NCBI RefSeq assembly: GCF_000737785.1
Contig: NZ_JPRO01000007.1
Span: 1 to 64,000 of the forward strand
Direction of reading: 5' to 3'
DNA length: 64,000 bases
Source: Chryseobacterium luteum
GTDB taxonomy: Bacteria; Bacteroidota; Bacteroidia; Flavobacteriales; Weeksellaceae
Shown: in pieces, positions 36,140-43,865 of the stretch
Layout: each line of letters starts with the position of its first letter
How positions within the stretch are numbered: position 1 is the stretch's first letter
Notes under the pieces: model-generated
Told to the model about the DNA's origin: nothing
Databases searched by the model: none
What the model saw: only the letters and a program-made list of their open reading frames with translations
Program-made: the position numbers and the translations under genes

Positions 36140-37987
36140 ATGAGTTTAATTTCGAAAAACGATCTTATCACAGCTTCCGGCTTAAGCAAAATCGGGTTCC
36201 TAAAGAATCCGGTAGCATCTGCCGTGATGAGTATTGCCAAAATAAATGAAGTTAATAGATTATACGATAAATTAAAAGATAAAGAAGGCAAAGACTTTTT
36301 CGACTCATTTGTAAGAGAAAGAAACTTAAGCTATATCGCTTTTGAAGAAGATCTCGCAAAAATTCCCAAAACCGGACCGTTTATTCTGGTTTCGAACCAT
36401 CCATTGGGAGCTATTGACGGAATTTTAATGTGCAAAATCCTTTCGGAAGTACGTCCGGATTTCAAAGTAATGGGGAATTTCCTTTTGGAAAAGATTAAAC
36501 CTATGGAACCGTATGTAATTTCCGTCAATCCTTTTGAAGGCAGAAGAGAAGCTTACAGCAGCACCTCGGGAATGCGGGAAACCCTGAAACACCTTCAGAA
36601 TGGAGGCTGTGTAGGTATTTTTCCTGCGGGAGAAGTATCGAACAAAAATAATCCTTACGGGGAAATCCTTGACAAAGACTGGGAAAAACCGGCTCTGAAG
36701 CTTATCAGAATGTCCAAAGTACCGGTAGTCCCTCTATATTTTCATGCTAAAAACAGCCGACTGTTTTACCAGGTTGCCAAGCTTCATCCAAGTTTGCAGA
36801 CGCTGATGCTTCCTGCTGAAATGATGAATGACAGGGAAAAGCCAATCAGGATCAGGATAGGAAAACCGATCACTGTAAAAGCAATGGACGAGATGGAAAC
36901 CATTGAAGAACTGGGTGAATTTCTGAAGCGTAAGGTCTATATGATGAAATCTTATTATGAGAAGAGAAAATCATTGGCCCAAAGCATTAATCTTAAAAAT
37001 TTAACGATAAAATTCCCACTGCTAAGGGAAGAAAATATCGTGCAGAATATCATTGATGAAACGCCTAAGGAAGACATTCTTAAGGATATCAGCAGACTGA
37101 AAGGGACAGACAAGATGCTGTTCAGTAACGGAAATTACGAGATTTATTTCACAACATATGAGGAAATTCCTTCTGTCATGAGGGAAATCGGGCGCCAGAG
37201 GGAGCTCACTTTCCGTGCGGTGGGTGAAGGGAGCAATCTTCCGTTTGACCTGGATGAATACGATAAGCATTATCATCACCTTTTCCTTTGGGACAGCAGT
37301 GCGGAGAAGCTTGCCGGAGCCTACAGAATGGCCTTAGGAAAGGAGGTTATGAAGAAATATGGAATCAAGGGATTCTACACAAGCTCTTTATTTGAGTTTG
37401 AGCAGGACATCCATCCATTCTTCAAAAAAGTGATTGAAATGGGCCGTGCTTACATCTGTGAGGAATATCAGCAGAAGCCTCTTCCTCTTTTCCTTTTGTG
37501 GAGAGGAATTGTTCATGTATGTTTAAGGAATTCCGACCATAAATTCCTGATGGGCGGTGTAAGTATTTCCAATAAATTTTCCGAGTTTTCCAAATCCCTG
37601 ATGATTGAATTCATGCGTTCGAACTATTTCGATTCAGCCGTTGCACAGTATATCACACCAAGAAATGAATACAAGGTAAAGCTTCGCGACCGGGATAAAA
37701 ATATCTTTTTCGAGGAAATGGAATCTGATCTGAATAAGCTTGACAAGATCATTGATGACCTTGAACCTGAATTAAGATTACCCGTTCTGATCAAGAAATA
37801 CATCAAACAGAATGCGAAGGTGATTGCTTTCAATGTAGATCCGAACTTCAATGATGCTATCGACGGATTGATGTACATCCGGATCAGTGATCTTCCGGAA
37901 AGCACGATAAAGCCTGTATTGGAGGAGATGAGCGACCATATCAGAAAAGAACAGGAAAATAATTCGGCTGAAAATCAGCAGGTTTAA
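36140..37987 (+). CDS. Bifunctional acyltransferase, OlsF-like (aminolipid synthesis)
   Basis: 615 residues with two domains. The N-terminal third is a PlsC-type O-acyltransferase: VSNHPLGAIDGILMCKILSE (H-x5-D in place of the usual H-x4-D), NPFEGRREAYSS and VGIFPAGEVSNKN. The C-terminal part (about 320-590) is an OlsB-like N-acyltransferase (RQRELTFRAVGEGSNLPFDL, then DEYDKHYHHLFLWDSSA and IEMGRAYICEEYQQKPLPLF). OlsF proteins make ornithine or glycine lipids by acylating an amino acid twice, and this order fits. The amino-acid substrate cannot be read from sequence. Confidence 0.8.
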   Translation: MSLISKNDLITASGLSKIGFLKNPVASAVMSIAKINEVNRLYDKLKDKEGKDFFDSFVRERNLSYIAFEEDLAKIPKTGPFILVSNHPLGAIDGILMCKILSEVRPDFKVMGNFLLEKIKPMEPYVISVNPFEGRREAYSSTSGMRETLKHLQNGGCVGIFPAGEVSNKNNPYGEILDKDWEKPALKLIRMSKVPVVPLYFHAKNSRLFYQVAKLHPSLQTLMLPAEMMNDREKPIRIRIGKPITVKAMDEMETIEELGEFLKRKVYMMKSYYEKRKSLAQSINLKNLTIKFPLLREENIVQNIIDETPKEDILKDISRLKGTDKMLFSNGNYEIYFTTYEEIPSVMREIGRQRELTFRAVGEGSNLPFDLDEYDKHYHHLFLWDSSAEKLAGAYRMALGKEVMKKYGIKGFYTSSLFEFEQDIHPFFKKVIEMGRAYICEEYQQKPLPLFLLWRGIVHVCLRNSDHKFLMGGVSISNKFSEFSKSLMIEFMRSNYFDSAVAQYITPRNEYKVKLRDRDKNIFFEEMESDLNKLDKIIDDLEPELRLPVLIKKYIKQNAKVIAFNVDPNFNDAIDGLMYIRISDLPESTIKPVLEEMSDHIRKEQENNSAENQQV

Positions 37988-38016
37988 TTTTTATTTAAAA
38001 AAAGTACGGTTAATAC

Positions 38017-38047
38017 TTGCTTCATATAAGAAAACTTACTACTTTTG
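38017..38047 (+). promoter_or_regulatory. Promoter of the first tRNA-Phe gene
   Basis: TTG at 38017-38019, a 20-base spacer and TACTTTTG at 38040-38047 fit the Bacteroidota consensus; the tRNA starts 42 bases downstream. Confidence 0.65.
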
Positions 38048-38088
38048 CATCACTTTAAAATAACGAAGTAAGCCAACAAAAATATAAT

Positions 38089-38161
38089 GGTTTCTTAGCT
38101 CAGTTGGTAGAGCAATGGATTGAAAATCCATGTGTCCCTGGTTCGATTCCTGGAGAAACCA
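38089..38161 (+). tRNA. tRNA-Phe (GAA), copy 1
   Basis: A 73-nt cloverleaf starting GGTTTCTTAGCTCAG, with anticodon loop TTGAAAA (anticodon GAA) on a 5-bp stem ATGGA/TCCAT. The T-arm is CCTGG TTCGATT CCTGG: its middle base pair (positions 51 and 63) is a U-U mismatch. The 3' CCA is not encoded. The sequence is identical to the copy at 43685. Confidence 0.95.
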
Positions 38162-38165
38162 CTTT

Positions 38166-38195
38166 AAAACCTCTAATTTATTTAGAGGTTTTTTT
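38166..38195 (+). terminator. Terminator after tRNA-Phe copy 1
   Basis: AAAACCTCTAA (38166-38176) pairs with TTAGAGGTTTT (38182-38192), followed by a T-run. Confidence 0.8.
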
Positions 38196-38365
38196 GTTTT
38201 TACACAACACGGATTTTTCCGGATCAGACAAAAAATTTTGAGCCTGGTCCCAGGTAAACCTTTATTTTCTCACTTCCTGATCCAAAATCCTAATCAGACT
38301 ATTGTCACTTAAGATTTCTCGTGTTTCATCAAATTCTAATTCAAAAATGCAGTTTCCTCATTCAT

Positions 38366-38397
38366 TGTTCTATTTTTTCATATTTTAATTACATTTG
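38366..38397 (+). promoter_or_regulatory. Promoter of the TPR histidine kinase gene
   Basis: TTG at 38366-38368, a 21-base spacer and TACATTTG at 38390-38397. The ATG follows 17 bases later. Confidence 0.65.
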
Positions 38398-38413
38398 CTC
38401 CCAATCTACACAA

Positions 38414-40336
38414 ATGATGAAAAAAGTTTACATTCTTATTTTCACACTATCCTTATTTCCTGTTTCTGCACAAAATACCGGTGCAGATTCTTTGCTTCGT
38501 ACGTTAAACCGGACCACGGATATGTCTTTAAAGACAGAACTTCTGAATAAAATTTCTGATGCATACAAGAGCTCCGATCCTGATGCTATGCAAAAATATG
38601 CCGGTAAAGCACTGGTGAGCGCAAGAAAAATACATAATGAAAAAGAGGAAGCAAAAGCGTTTCAGAATTTGGGAACGTCCTATATCATCCTTGGAAATTA
38701 TGATGACGCCATTAAATATTTTAATCTGTCAGAAAAAATACTTTCAGGATTGGATCAAAATGACAAAGCAATCAAGGAAATTCTGGCAAAGGTATTCGGA
38801 AGTAAAGGAATCATGTATTCTGAGCAGAATAATTATGCAAAAGCCCTGGAAAATGACTTTAAAGCAATGAAGCTTTATGAAGCTACTGATAATAAGGTCC
38901 AGCTTTCAAAAATCTACAATAATATCGGAGTGATCTACGATTCCATTGATGATGATATAAAAGCATTGAATTATTACCTTAAAGCTTATAAAATCCAGAA
39001 AGAAATAAAAGATCCCGCTCTCGCCGTCTCATGTTCCAATATAGGCCTGATCTATCTGACTGAAAATAATCTGGTAAAAGCCAGAAAGTTTTTTGATGAA
39101 AGCTTAAAAGAATTTCAGAAAAGTCCGAATGCAAGGGGCATGGGAGAATTATACAATAGTATTTCCCAGTATTATGTTGCCAAAAAAGATCTTAAAACCG
39201 CAAAAAATTACTTGTTAAAAGCAGAGGAAATATGTAAAAGCACTGAAGATCAATTTGGATTATCAAACACTTATTTATTTCTGGCAAGAATTTATTTTGA
39301 TGAGAATGATCTTGATCAATCCTCTGATTTTGTCAATAAAAGCCTGCAAATTTCCAGGGATCTGGATTTACCCGAAGCTATGATGAACTGTGAAAAACTG
39401 CTTTCTGAAATTTCTGATAAAAAGGGGAATAAGGAACAGGCTTTTATTCATCTTAAAAAATATAATGCAGCTAAAGAAAGGCTTTCCAGGGCTGAAAATG
39501 CAAAGGAACGGCTAAAAGCAGAATTAAATTTTGAATTTGAGAAAAAACAGATCGAAAAGAAGGAGAAAGCAGACTGGGAGAAAGCAAAATGGATTTTTGG
39601 ATTTTTACTGCTGACCACCATTTTAATCGGAATATTTTTCTTTTACCGCAACAGGGAACGGGAAAAAACGCTTTTGCTGCAAAAACAACTGGCGGAGTTT
39701 CAGCATAAGGCTCTGCACCTTCAGATGAATCCGCATTTCGTATTCAATTGTCTTGCTGCCATTTCATCTTTTATTGTACAGAATGATAAGGAGGATGCTA
39801 TAAAATACCTGGCAAAATTTTCAAAATTAATGCGTCTTACCTTAGATTTTTCCCAGGAATCACTGGTAACCATCGATAAGGAGATTGAGGCTTTGAAAAA
39901 CTATCTGGAGCTTGAACAGCTGAGATTTAATCAGAAATTTGATTTCAAAATCTTTAAAGATCCATTGATAGAAGATGATACGGCTTTACCCTCACTTTTA
40001 CTTCAGCCTTATGTAGAAAATGCGGTCATTCACGGGGTTGTTCCCAGAAAAGAAAAGGGTCTGATAACCATCAGTTTTAACCAGACAAAAGAGTTTTTAA
40101 TTTGTGAGATCGAGGATAACGGAACGGGAATAGAAACCTCAAAAAAAATGAAAGAGAATTCCATGAGTGTACACAAATCTATGGCAATGGAAATTTCAAA
40201 AAAAAGACTGGAAACGTGGGAGGAACTTGAAAAGAAAAAAGTTTCTATGACAATAGTAGAGCTGAAAGATAAAAACGGAGCATCGAAAGGTACAAGAGTA
40301 CTGCTGAAGCTTCCTTTAGAATATATAAAAGATTAG
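38414..40336 (+). CDS. TPR-containing LytS-type sensor histidine kinase
   Basis: 640 residues from ATG 38414 (or the next ATG at 38417); the frame upstream lacks a signal peptide. MMKKVYILIFTLSLFPVSAQ is a signal peptide, and six to seven TPR repeats follow, up to about residue 370 (AFQNLGTSYIILGNYDDAIK, YNNIGVIYDSIDDDIKALNY). After a coil there is a membrane helix (WIFGFLLLTTILIGIFFFYR). The kinase core carries LHLQMNPHFVFNCLAAISSF, the His_kinase signature of the LytS family, and an ATPase domain (QPYVENAVIHGVVPRKEKGL, EIEDNGTGIE). The periplasmic TPR part should sense a ligand or partner. The response regulator gene follows two bases after its stop. Confidence 0.9.
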   Translation: MMKKVYILIFTLSLFPVSAQNTGADSLLRTLNRTTDMSLKTELLNKISDAYKSSDPDAMQKYAGKALVSARKIHNEKEEAKAFQNLGTSYIILGNYDDAIKYFNLSEKILSGLDQNDKAIKEILAKVFGSKGIMYSEQNNYAKALENDFKAMKLYEATDNKVQLSKIYNNIGVIYDSIDDDIKALNYYLKAYKIQKEIKDPALAVSCSNIGLIYLTENNLVKARKFFDESLKEFQKSPNARGMGELYNSISQYYVAKKDLKTAKNYLLKAEEICKSTEDQFGLSNTYLFLARIYFDENDLDQSSDFVNKSLQISRDLDLPEAMMNCEKLLSEISDKKGNKEQAFIHLKKYNAAKERLSRAENAKERLKAELNFEFEKKQIEKKEKADWEKAKWIFGFLLLTTILIGIFFFYRNREREKTLLLQKQLAEFQHKALHLQMNPHFVFNCLAAISSFIVQNDKEDAIKYLAKFSKLMRLTLDFSQESLVTIDKEIEALKNYLELEQLRFNQKFDFKIFKDPLIEDDTALPSLLLQPYVENAVIHGVVPRKEKGLITISFNQTKEFLICEIEDNGTGIETSKKMKENSMSVHKSMAMEISKKRLETWEELEKKKVSMTIVELKDKNGASKGTRVLLKLPLEYIKD

Positions 40337-40338
40337 AT

Positions 40339-43299
40339 ATGGTGAATGCTGTTATTATAGACGATGATGCCAATTTGAGGGAGGGTATGAAAGCTATGCT
40401 TCATTTGTATGCCCCTGAAATTGCAGTTTTAGGAGAGGCGGAAAGTGTACAGTCCGGTATTAAACTGATAAAAGACGTACAGCCGGATATTGTATTTCTG
40501 GATATTTTAATGAATGACGGAACCGGTTTTGATATTTTGGAACAGCTTAATGAGCAGCACGGACAAAACTCTCCTCATATTGTGTTTATCACAGCTCATG
40601 AAAAGTTTGCTATAAAAGCTTTCAGGTTCAGTGCCCTGGATTTTTTATTAAAACCTGTAGATCCGGATGAACTGAAAAATGTTATCGTTAAAATTAAAAA
40701 TTTACAAAATAAAAACACCAATTATAAACATATTGAACTGCTGCTAGATAATATTAGCAAGAAAACAGAGAGCTTTAAAAAGATTGCGCTTTCCACTTCG
40801 GAGGGGATTCATTTATTTGAAATAAAAGATATTATCCGGTGTGAAAGTGAAGACAATTATACAACGTTTTATGTAAAAGCCCACAAACCCGTTATTATTT
40901 CCAAAACACTGAAAGAGTATGAGGAACTTTTAGGGGAACATGGTTTTGAGCGCATTCACCAGTCTCATCTCATTAATTTAAATGAATTAAAATCCTATAT
41001 AAAGAAAGACGGCGGTTTTGTGATCATGTCAGACGGTTCAAAAAAAAAAAAAAACCTTATGAAAAAAAAATTATTCTTACTTTTTTTACTGCTATCCTTA
41101 GCAGCGAATGCACAAATTATTAATATTCCCGATGCTAATTTTAAAGATAGGCTTATATACTCCGCGCCAGGAAATAGTAATGCTAAAGATCTGAACGGAA
41201 ATTATTTTGCCATAGATGCTAATGGTGACGGAGAAATACAGGTAAGTGAAGCAGAACAGGTTGGAGGATTATACATTGAGGTTACTTCAACAGCTTTTAA
41301 TAATATAAATAGTTTAACTGGTATAGAATATTTTAATAACCTTACCGAATTTGAATTTATTGGTTCAAATTTTTATCTTTCAAATACTCCGTCAGGTGTT
41401 ACCACAATTGATTTAAGTAACAAACCGAATTTAAAAAGATTAATACTTACCAGAAATTATTATCTCACAGATTTAAATATTAGTGGATCAACCGGCTTAC
41501 AATACTTAACATGCAGCGGAAATATAGATTTCTCAAGTATGACCAGTATAGATCTGACAGGTTTATCTAGTTTGAAAGAATTAGATATCAGTTTTAATCA
41601 AATTAATAATATAATTAATCTTAATGACTGTGTAAACCTTGAAAAATTGAATGTTGCTTACAATAAATTTGTATCAATAGATATTAACAGTTTGCATAAA
41701 TTGGGTTATGCTGTATTTGCTAACAATCCATTATTGGAATATTTATTCATGAAAAACGGAGTTTTAAATTATGATCCTGCTTCTGTATCTTCTTCCACTT
41801 TCGAAGTTGTAGAAGGTTTAAATTATGTAAAATATGTTTGCTGTGATGATAATGAATTAGCAGCATTTACAGATGCTTTTGCAAATTTTACAGGTAGTTT
41901 AAACAACGTACATCTCAACACCTATTGTTCATTTGTTCCCGGCGGAAATTACAACACCATCACAGGAGCCGTAAGATTCGACGAAAACAACAACGGCTGT
42001 GATATCAGTGACGAATTTTTCGAACACATGAAACTGAAAATCAATGACGGAACTTCCACGGGAGAAACTTTTGTAAAAAACAACGGAAAGTATGATTTTT
42101 ATACCCAGGCAGGAAGCTTTATGGTAACCGCAGAACCTGAAAACCCTGCACTTTTCACTGTGGTGCCTTCCACTTTCACGACAAGTTTTCCTGATAACAA
42201 TAATAATATTTTCACCCAAAATATCTGTGTAACAAAAAATGGGAATGCCAATGACCTGGAAGTTGTGATCGCTCCCGAAACAAATGCAACACCCGGTTTT
42301 AATGCAAAATACAAACTGATGTGGAGGAATAAGGGAAATACTACCCTTTCGGGAAATGTAATTTTTACTTTTAACAGCTCAAAAATGAATTTTATTTCTT
42401 CTACCCTGCCTTATGCATCCATTGCCGGAAATCAGATAACATTCAATTTTTCTAATCTGAAACCTTACGGAAATACTGCGACAGAATTAGTGTTCAATAT
42501 AAACACACCCACGCATCCCACAAATCCTGTCAATTCCGGGGATATTCTTAATTTTTCCGCTGTGGTGAATCCTCTTGCAGGAGACATTAAGCCTGAAGAT
42601 AATAGTTTCAGCTATAAACAGACAGTGGTTAACTCTCTGGATCCTAATGATATTGTCTGTATTGAAGGAAATTCTATTCCACAATCCATGGTAGGTAAAT
42701 ACCTTCATTATATTGTTAATTTTGAAAATACGGGTACAGCTCCTGCAACTAATATTGTTGTTGAAATGGATATTGACCCCACCGATTTTGATATTTCCAC
42801 TCTTCAGCTGCAAAATGCCTCTCACCAGGTTTATACCAGAATAAAAGACAATAAAGTAGAGTTTATTATGAAATATGCCAATTTAGGAAACGGAGGTCAC
42901 GGAAATGTTCTGATGAAAATGTTATCTAAAAACACCTTGGTATCCGGAGATAATGTCAATAATAAGGCTAATATTTATTTCGATTATAATTTCCCTGTTG
43001 TTACCAACGATGCTGTTACTACGATTGAAAATGGCAGTGTACTGCACACAGCGGAAGCTAAGACTGATGATTCAGTTACCGTGTACCCGATCCCGACAAA
43101 AGGAGAGGTCAATATTAAAGCAGATTCTAAAATCACCTCCGTTGAAGTATATGATGCACAGGGAAGAATTATTCAGAGACAAATCGGCATCAACAGTCAA
43201 AATACAAAGCTTACGATCCACAGTGATTCTTCAGGGGTATTTTTATTTAAAGTGAATACAGAAAAAGAAATACTGATGAAAAAGGTCATTAAAAATTAA
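40339..43299 (+). CDS. LytTR response regulator running in frame into a secreted LRR protein
   Basis: One open frame of 986 codons. Residues 1-120 form a receiver domain (AVIIDDDANLREGMKAMLHL; phosphoacceptor D55 in VFLDILM; the K-P of LLKPVDPDE). Residues about 140-237 form a LytTR DNA-binding domain (IIRCESEDNYTTFYVKAHKP, FERIHQSHLINLNELKSYIK) that stops short at FVIMSDGS. Typical members continue with I-P-V-S-R-x-K and another 15-20 residues. Here a run of 15 A encodes KKKK and then a methionine opens a signal peptide. Most likely the regulator has lost its last 20 or so residues, or the two were joined by a deletion or an assembly error at the homopolymer. The LRR part is described at 41059. 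Confidence 0.7.
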   Translation: MVNAVIIDDDANLREGMKAMLHLYAPEIAVLGEAESVQSGIKLIKDVQPDIVFLDILMNDGTGFDILEQLNEQHGQNSPHIVFITAHEKFAIKAFRFSALDFLLKPVDPDELKNVIVKIKNLQNKNTNYKHIELLLDNISKKTESFKKIALSTSEGIHLFEIKDIIRCESEDNYTTFYVKAHKPVIISKTLKEYEELLGEHGFERIHQSHLINLNELKSYIKKDGGFVIMSDGSKKKKNLMKKKLFLLFLLLSLAANAQIINIPDANFKDRLIYSAPGNSNAKDLNGNYFAIDANGDGEIQVSEAEQVGGLYIEVTSTAFNNINSLTGIEYFNNLTEFEFIGSNFYLSNTPSGVTTIDLSNKPNLKRLILTRNYYLTDLNISGSTGLQYLTCSGNIDFSSMTSIDLTGLSSLKELDISFNQINNIINLNDCVNLEKLNVAYNKFVSIDINSLHKLGYAVFANNPLLEYLFMKNGVLNYDPASVSSSTFEVVEGLNYVKYVCCDDNELAAFTDAFANFTGSLNNVHLNTYCSFVPGGNYNTITGAVRFDENNNGCDISDEFFEHMKLKINDGTSTGETFVKNNGKYDFYTQAGSFMVTAEPENPALFTVVPSTFTTSFPDNNNNIFTQNICVTKNGNANDLEVVIAPETNATPGFNAKYKLMWRNKGNTTLSGNVIFTFNSSKMNFISSTLPYASIAGNQITFNFSNLKPYGNTATELVFNINTPTHPTNPVNSGDILNFSAVVNPLAGDIKPEDNSFSYKQTVVNSLDPNDIVCIEGNSIPQSMVGKYLHYIVNFENTGTAPATNIVVEMDIDPTDFDISTLQLQNASHQVYTRIKDNKVEFIMKYANLGNGGHGNVLMKMLSKNTLVSGDNVNNKANIYFDYNFPVVTNDAVTTIENGSVLHTAEAKTDDSVTVYPIPTKGEVNIKADSKITSVEVYDAQGRIIQRQIGINSQNTKLTIHSDSSGVFLFKVNTEKEILMKKVIKN
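41040..41054. repeat. Poly-A homopolymer at the regulator-LRR junction
   Basis: Fifteen consecutive A bases, followed after CCTTATG by a run of nine more A (41062-41070). It is a prime site for slippage, recombination or assembly error, and it marks the point where the regulator ends and the LRR protein begins. Confidence 0.9.
41059..43299 (+). CDS. Secreted leucine-rich-repeat protein with T9SS sorting domain
   Basis: From ATG 41059 (MKKKLFLLFLLLSLAANAQ) this would be a 746-residue exported protein, and I think it is a separate gene. LRR-like repeats cover about residues 60-260 (PNLKRLILTRNYYLTDLNIS, LKELDISFNQINNIINLNDC). Then come an Asn/Asp-rich beta domain (GAVRFDENNNGCDISDEFFE), a DUF7619-like segment (VNSLDPNDIVCIEGNSIPQ) and a T9SS type A sorting domain at the end (DSVTVYPIPTKGEVNIK). 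Up to about 41920 the DNA is very AT-rich, then GC rises, so the LRR part may have been exchanged. The translation start also lies in the long frame of the regulator. Confidence 0.75.
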   Translation: MKKKLFLLFLLLSLAANAQIINIPDANFKDRLIYSAPGNSNAKDLNGNYFAIDANGDGEIQVSEAEQVGGLYIEVTSTAFNNINSLTGIEYFNNLTEFEFIGSNFYLSNTPSGVTTIDLSNKPNLKRLILTRNYYLTDLNISGSTGLQYLTCSGNIDFSSMTSIDLTGLSSLKELDISFNQINNIINLNDCVNLEKLNVAYNKFVSIDINSLHKLGYAVFANNPLLEYLFMKNGVLNYDPASVSSSTFEVVEGLNYVKYVCCDDNELAAFTDAFANFTGSLNNVHLNTYCSFVPGGNYNTITGAVRFDENNNGCDISDEFFEHMKLKINDGTSTGETFVKNNGKYDFYTQAGSFMVTAEPENPALFTVVPSTFTTSFPDNNNNIFTQNICVTKNGNANDLEVVIAPETNATPGFNAKYKLMWRNKGNTTLSGNVIFTFNSSKMNFISSTLPYASIAGNQITFNFSNLKPYGNTATELVFNINTPTHPTNPVNSGDILNFSAVVNPLAGDIKPEDNSFSYKQTVVNSLDPNDIVCIEGNSIPQSMVGKYLHYIVNFENTGTAPATNIVVEMDIDPTDFDISTLQLQNASHQVYTRIKDNKVEFIMKYANLGNGGHGNVLMKMLSKNTLVSGDNVNNKANIYFDYNFPVVTNDAVTTIENGSVLHTAEAKTDDSVTVYPIPTKGEVNIKADSKITSVEVYDAQGRIIQRQIGINSQNTKLTIHSDSSGVFLFKVNTEKEILMKKVIKN

Positions 43300-43319
43300 A
43301 CACAAAAAAAATACTGCTC

Positions 43320-43350
43320 AAATCCCTTTCACTTAGAAAGGGATTTTTTT
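43320..43350 (+). terminator. Terminator after the LRR protein gene
   Basis: AAATCCCTTTC (43320-43330) pairs with GAAAGGGATTT (43336-43346) and seven T follow. Confidence 0.85.
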
Positions 43351-43627
43351 GTAACAGATTTCTTTTCTATCCTGAATAATCAGAGAACCTTAAACACAAC
43401 CGAAATCTCTTTAAAAGGAGCTTTCCGGATCAGGTTTAAAAACTTGGAGTCAGACAACATGATTTCCTATCACAACAAAAAGGAATGCCCCGGAAATAGG
43501 GTAAAGCATACAAAAAATCTAAAAATGTTTACAGTAAAACAAATGCTGATAGTCAATCACATATCCTTTCTTCTAAAATTCTAATGAATAATCTTTTGAA
43601 AACACTGTCATATTTATCTGAAAAAAC

Positions 43628-43658
43628 TTGCACAATATTACAAAAAGTTTTATTTTTG
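43628..43658 (+). promoter_or_regulatory. Promoter of the second tRNA-Phe gene
   Basis: TTG at 43628-43630, a 20-base spacer and TATTTTTG at 43651-43658, the same geometry as the promoter of copy 1. The tRNA starts 27 bases downstream. The region 43351-43627 before it shows no gene. Confidence 0.65.
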
Positions 43659-43684
43659 CACCCACGTTAATCAACGAAACAATT

Positions 43685-43757
43685 GGTTTCTTAGCTCAGT
43701 TGGTAGAGCAATGGATTGAAAATCCATGTGTCCCTGGTTCGATTCCTGGAGAAACCA
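43685..43757 (+). tRNA. tRNA-Phe (GAA), copy 2
   Basis: Identical over 73 bases to the copy at 38089, including the T-stem U51-U63 mismatch and the absence of an encoded CCA. It lies in the same orientation, so the two copies form 73-bp direct repeats 5.6 kb apart. Confidence 0.95.
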
Positions 43758-43762
43758 CCTTC

Positions 43763-43788
43763 AAGCCCCTATTTTAAGGGGCTTTTTT
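43763..43788 (+). terminator. Terminator after tRNA-Phe copy 2
   Basis: AAGCCCCT (43763-43770) pairs with AGGGGCTT (43777-43784), followed by a T-run. Confidence 0.82.
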
Positions 43789-43865
43789 ATTGGCTATAAC
43801 TGAATTATTTCCAGTATCCTAAGGTATCTTTTCCAAAATCATTACCGTAGGTTTACCTATTACAG

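Noticed and set aside
38130..38312. 60-codon frame overlapping the tRNA-Phe and its terminator
   Set aside because: It overlaps the tRNA gene and has no supporting features.
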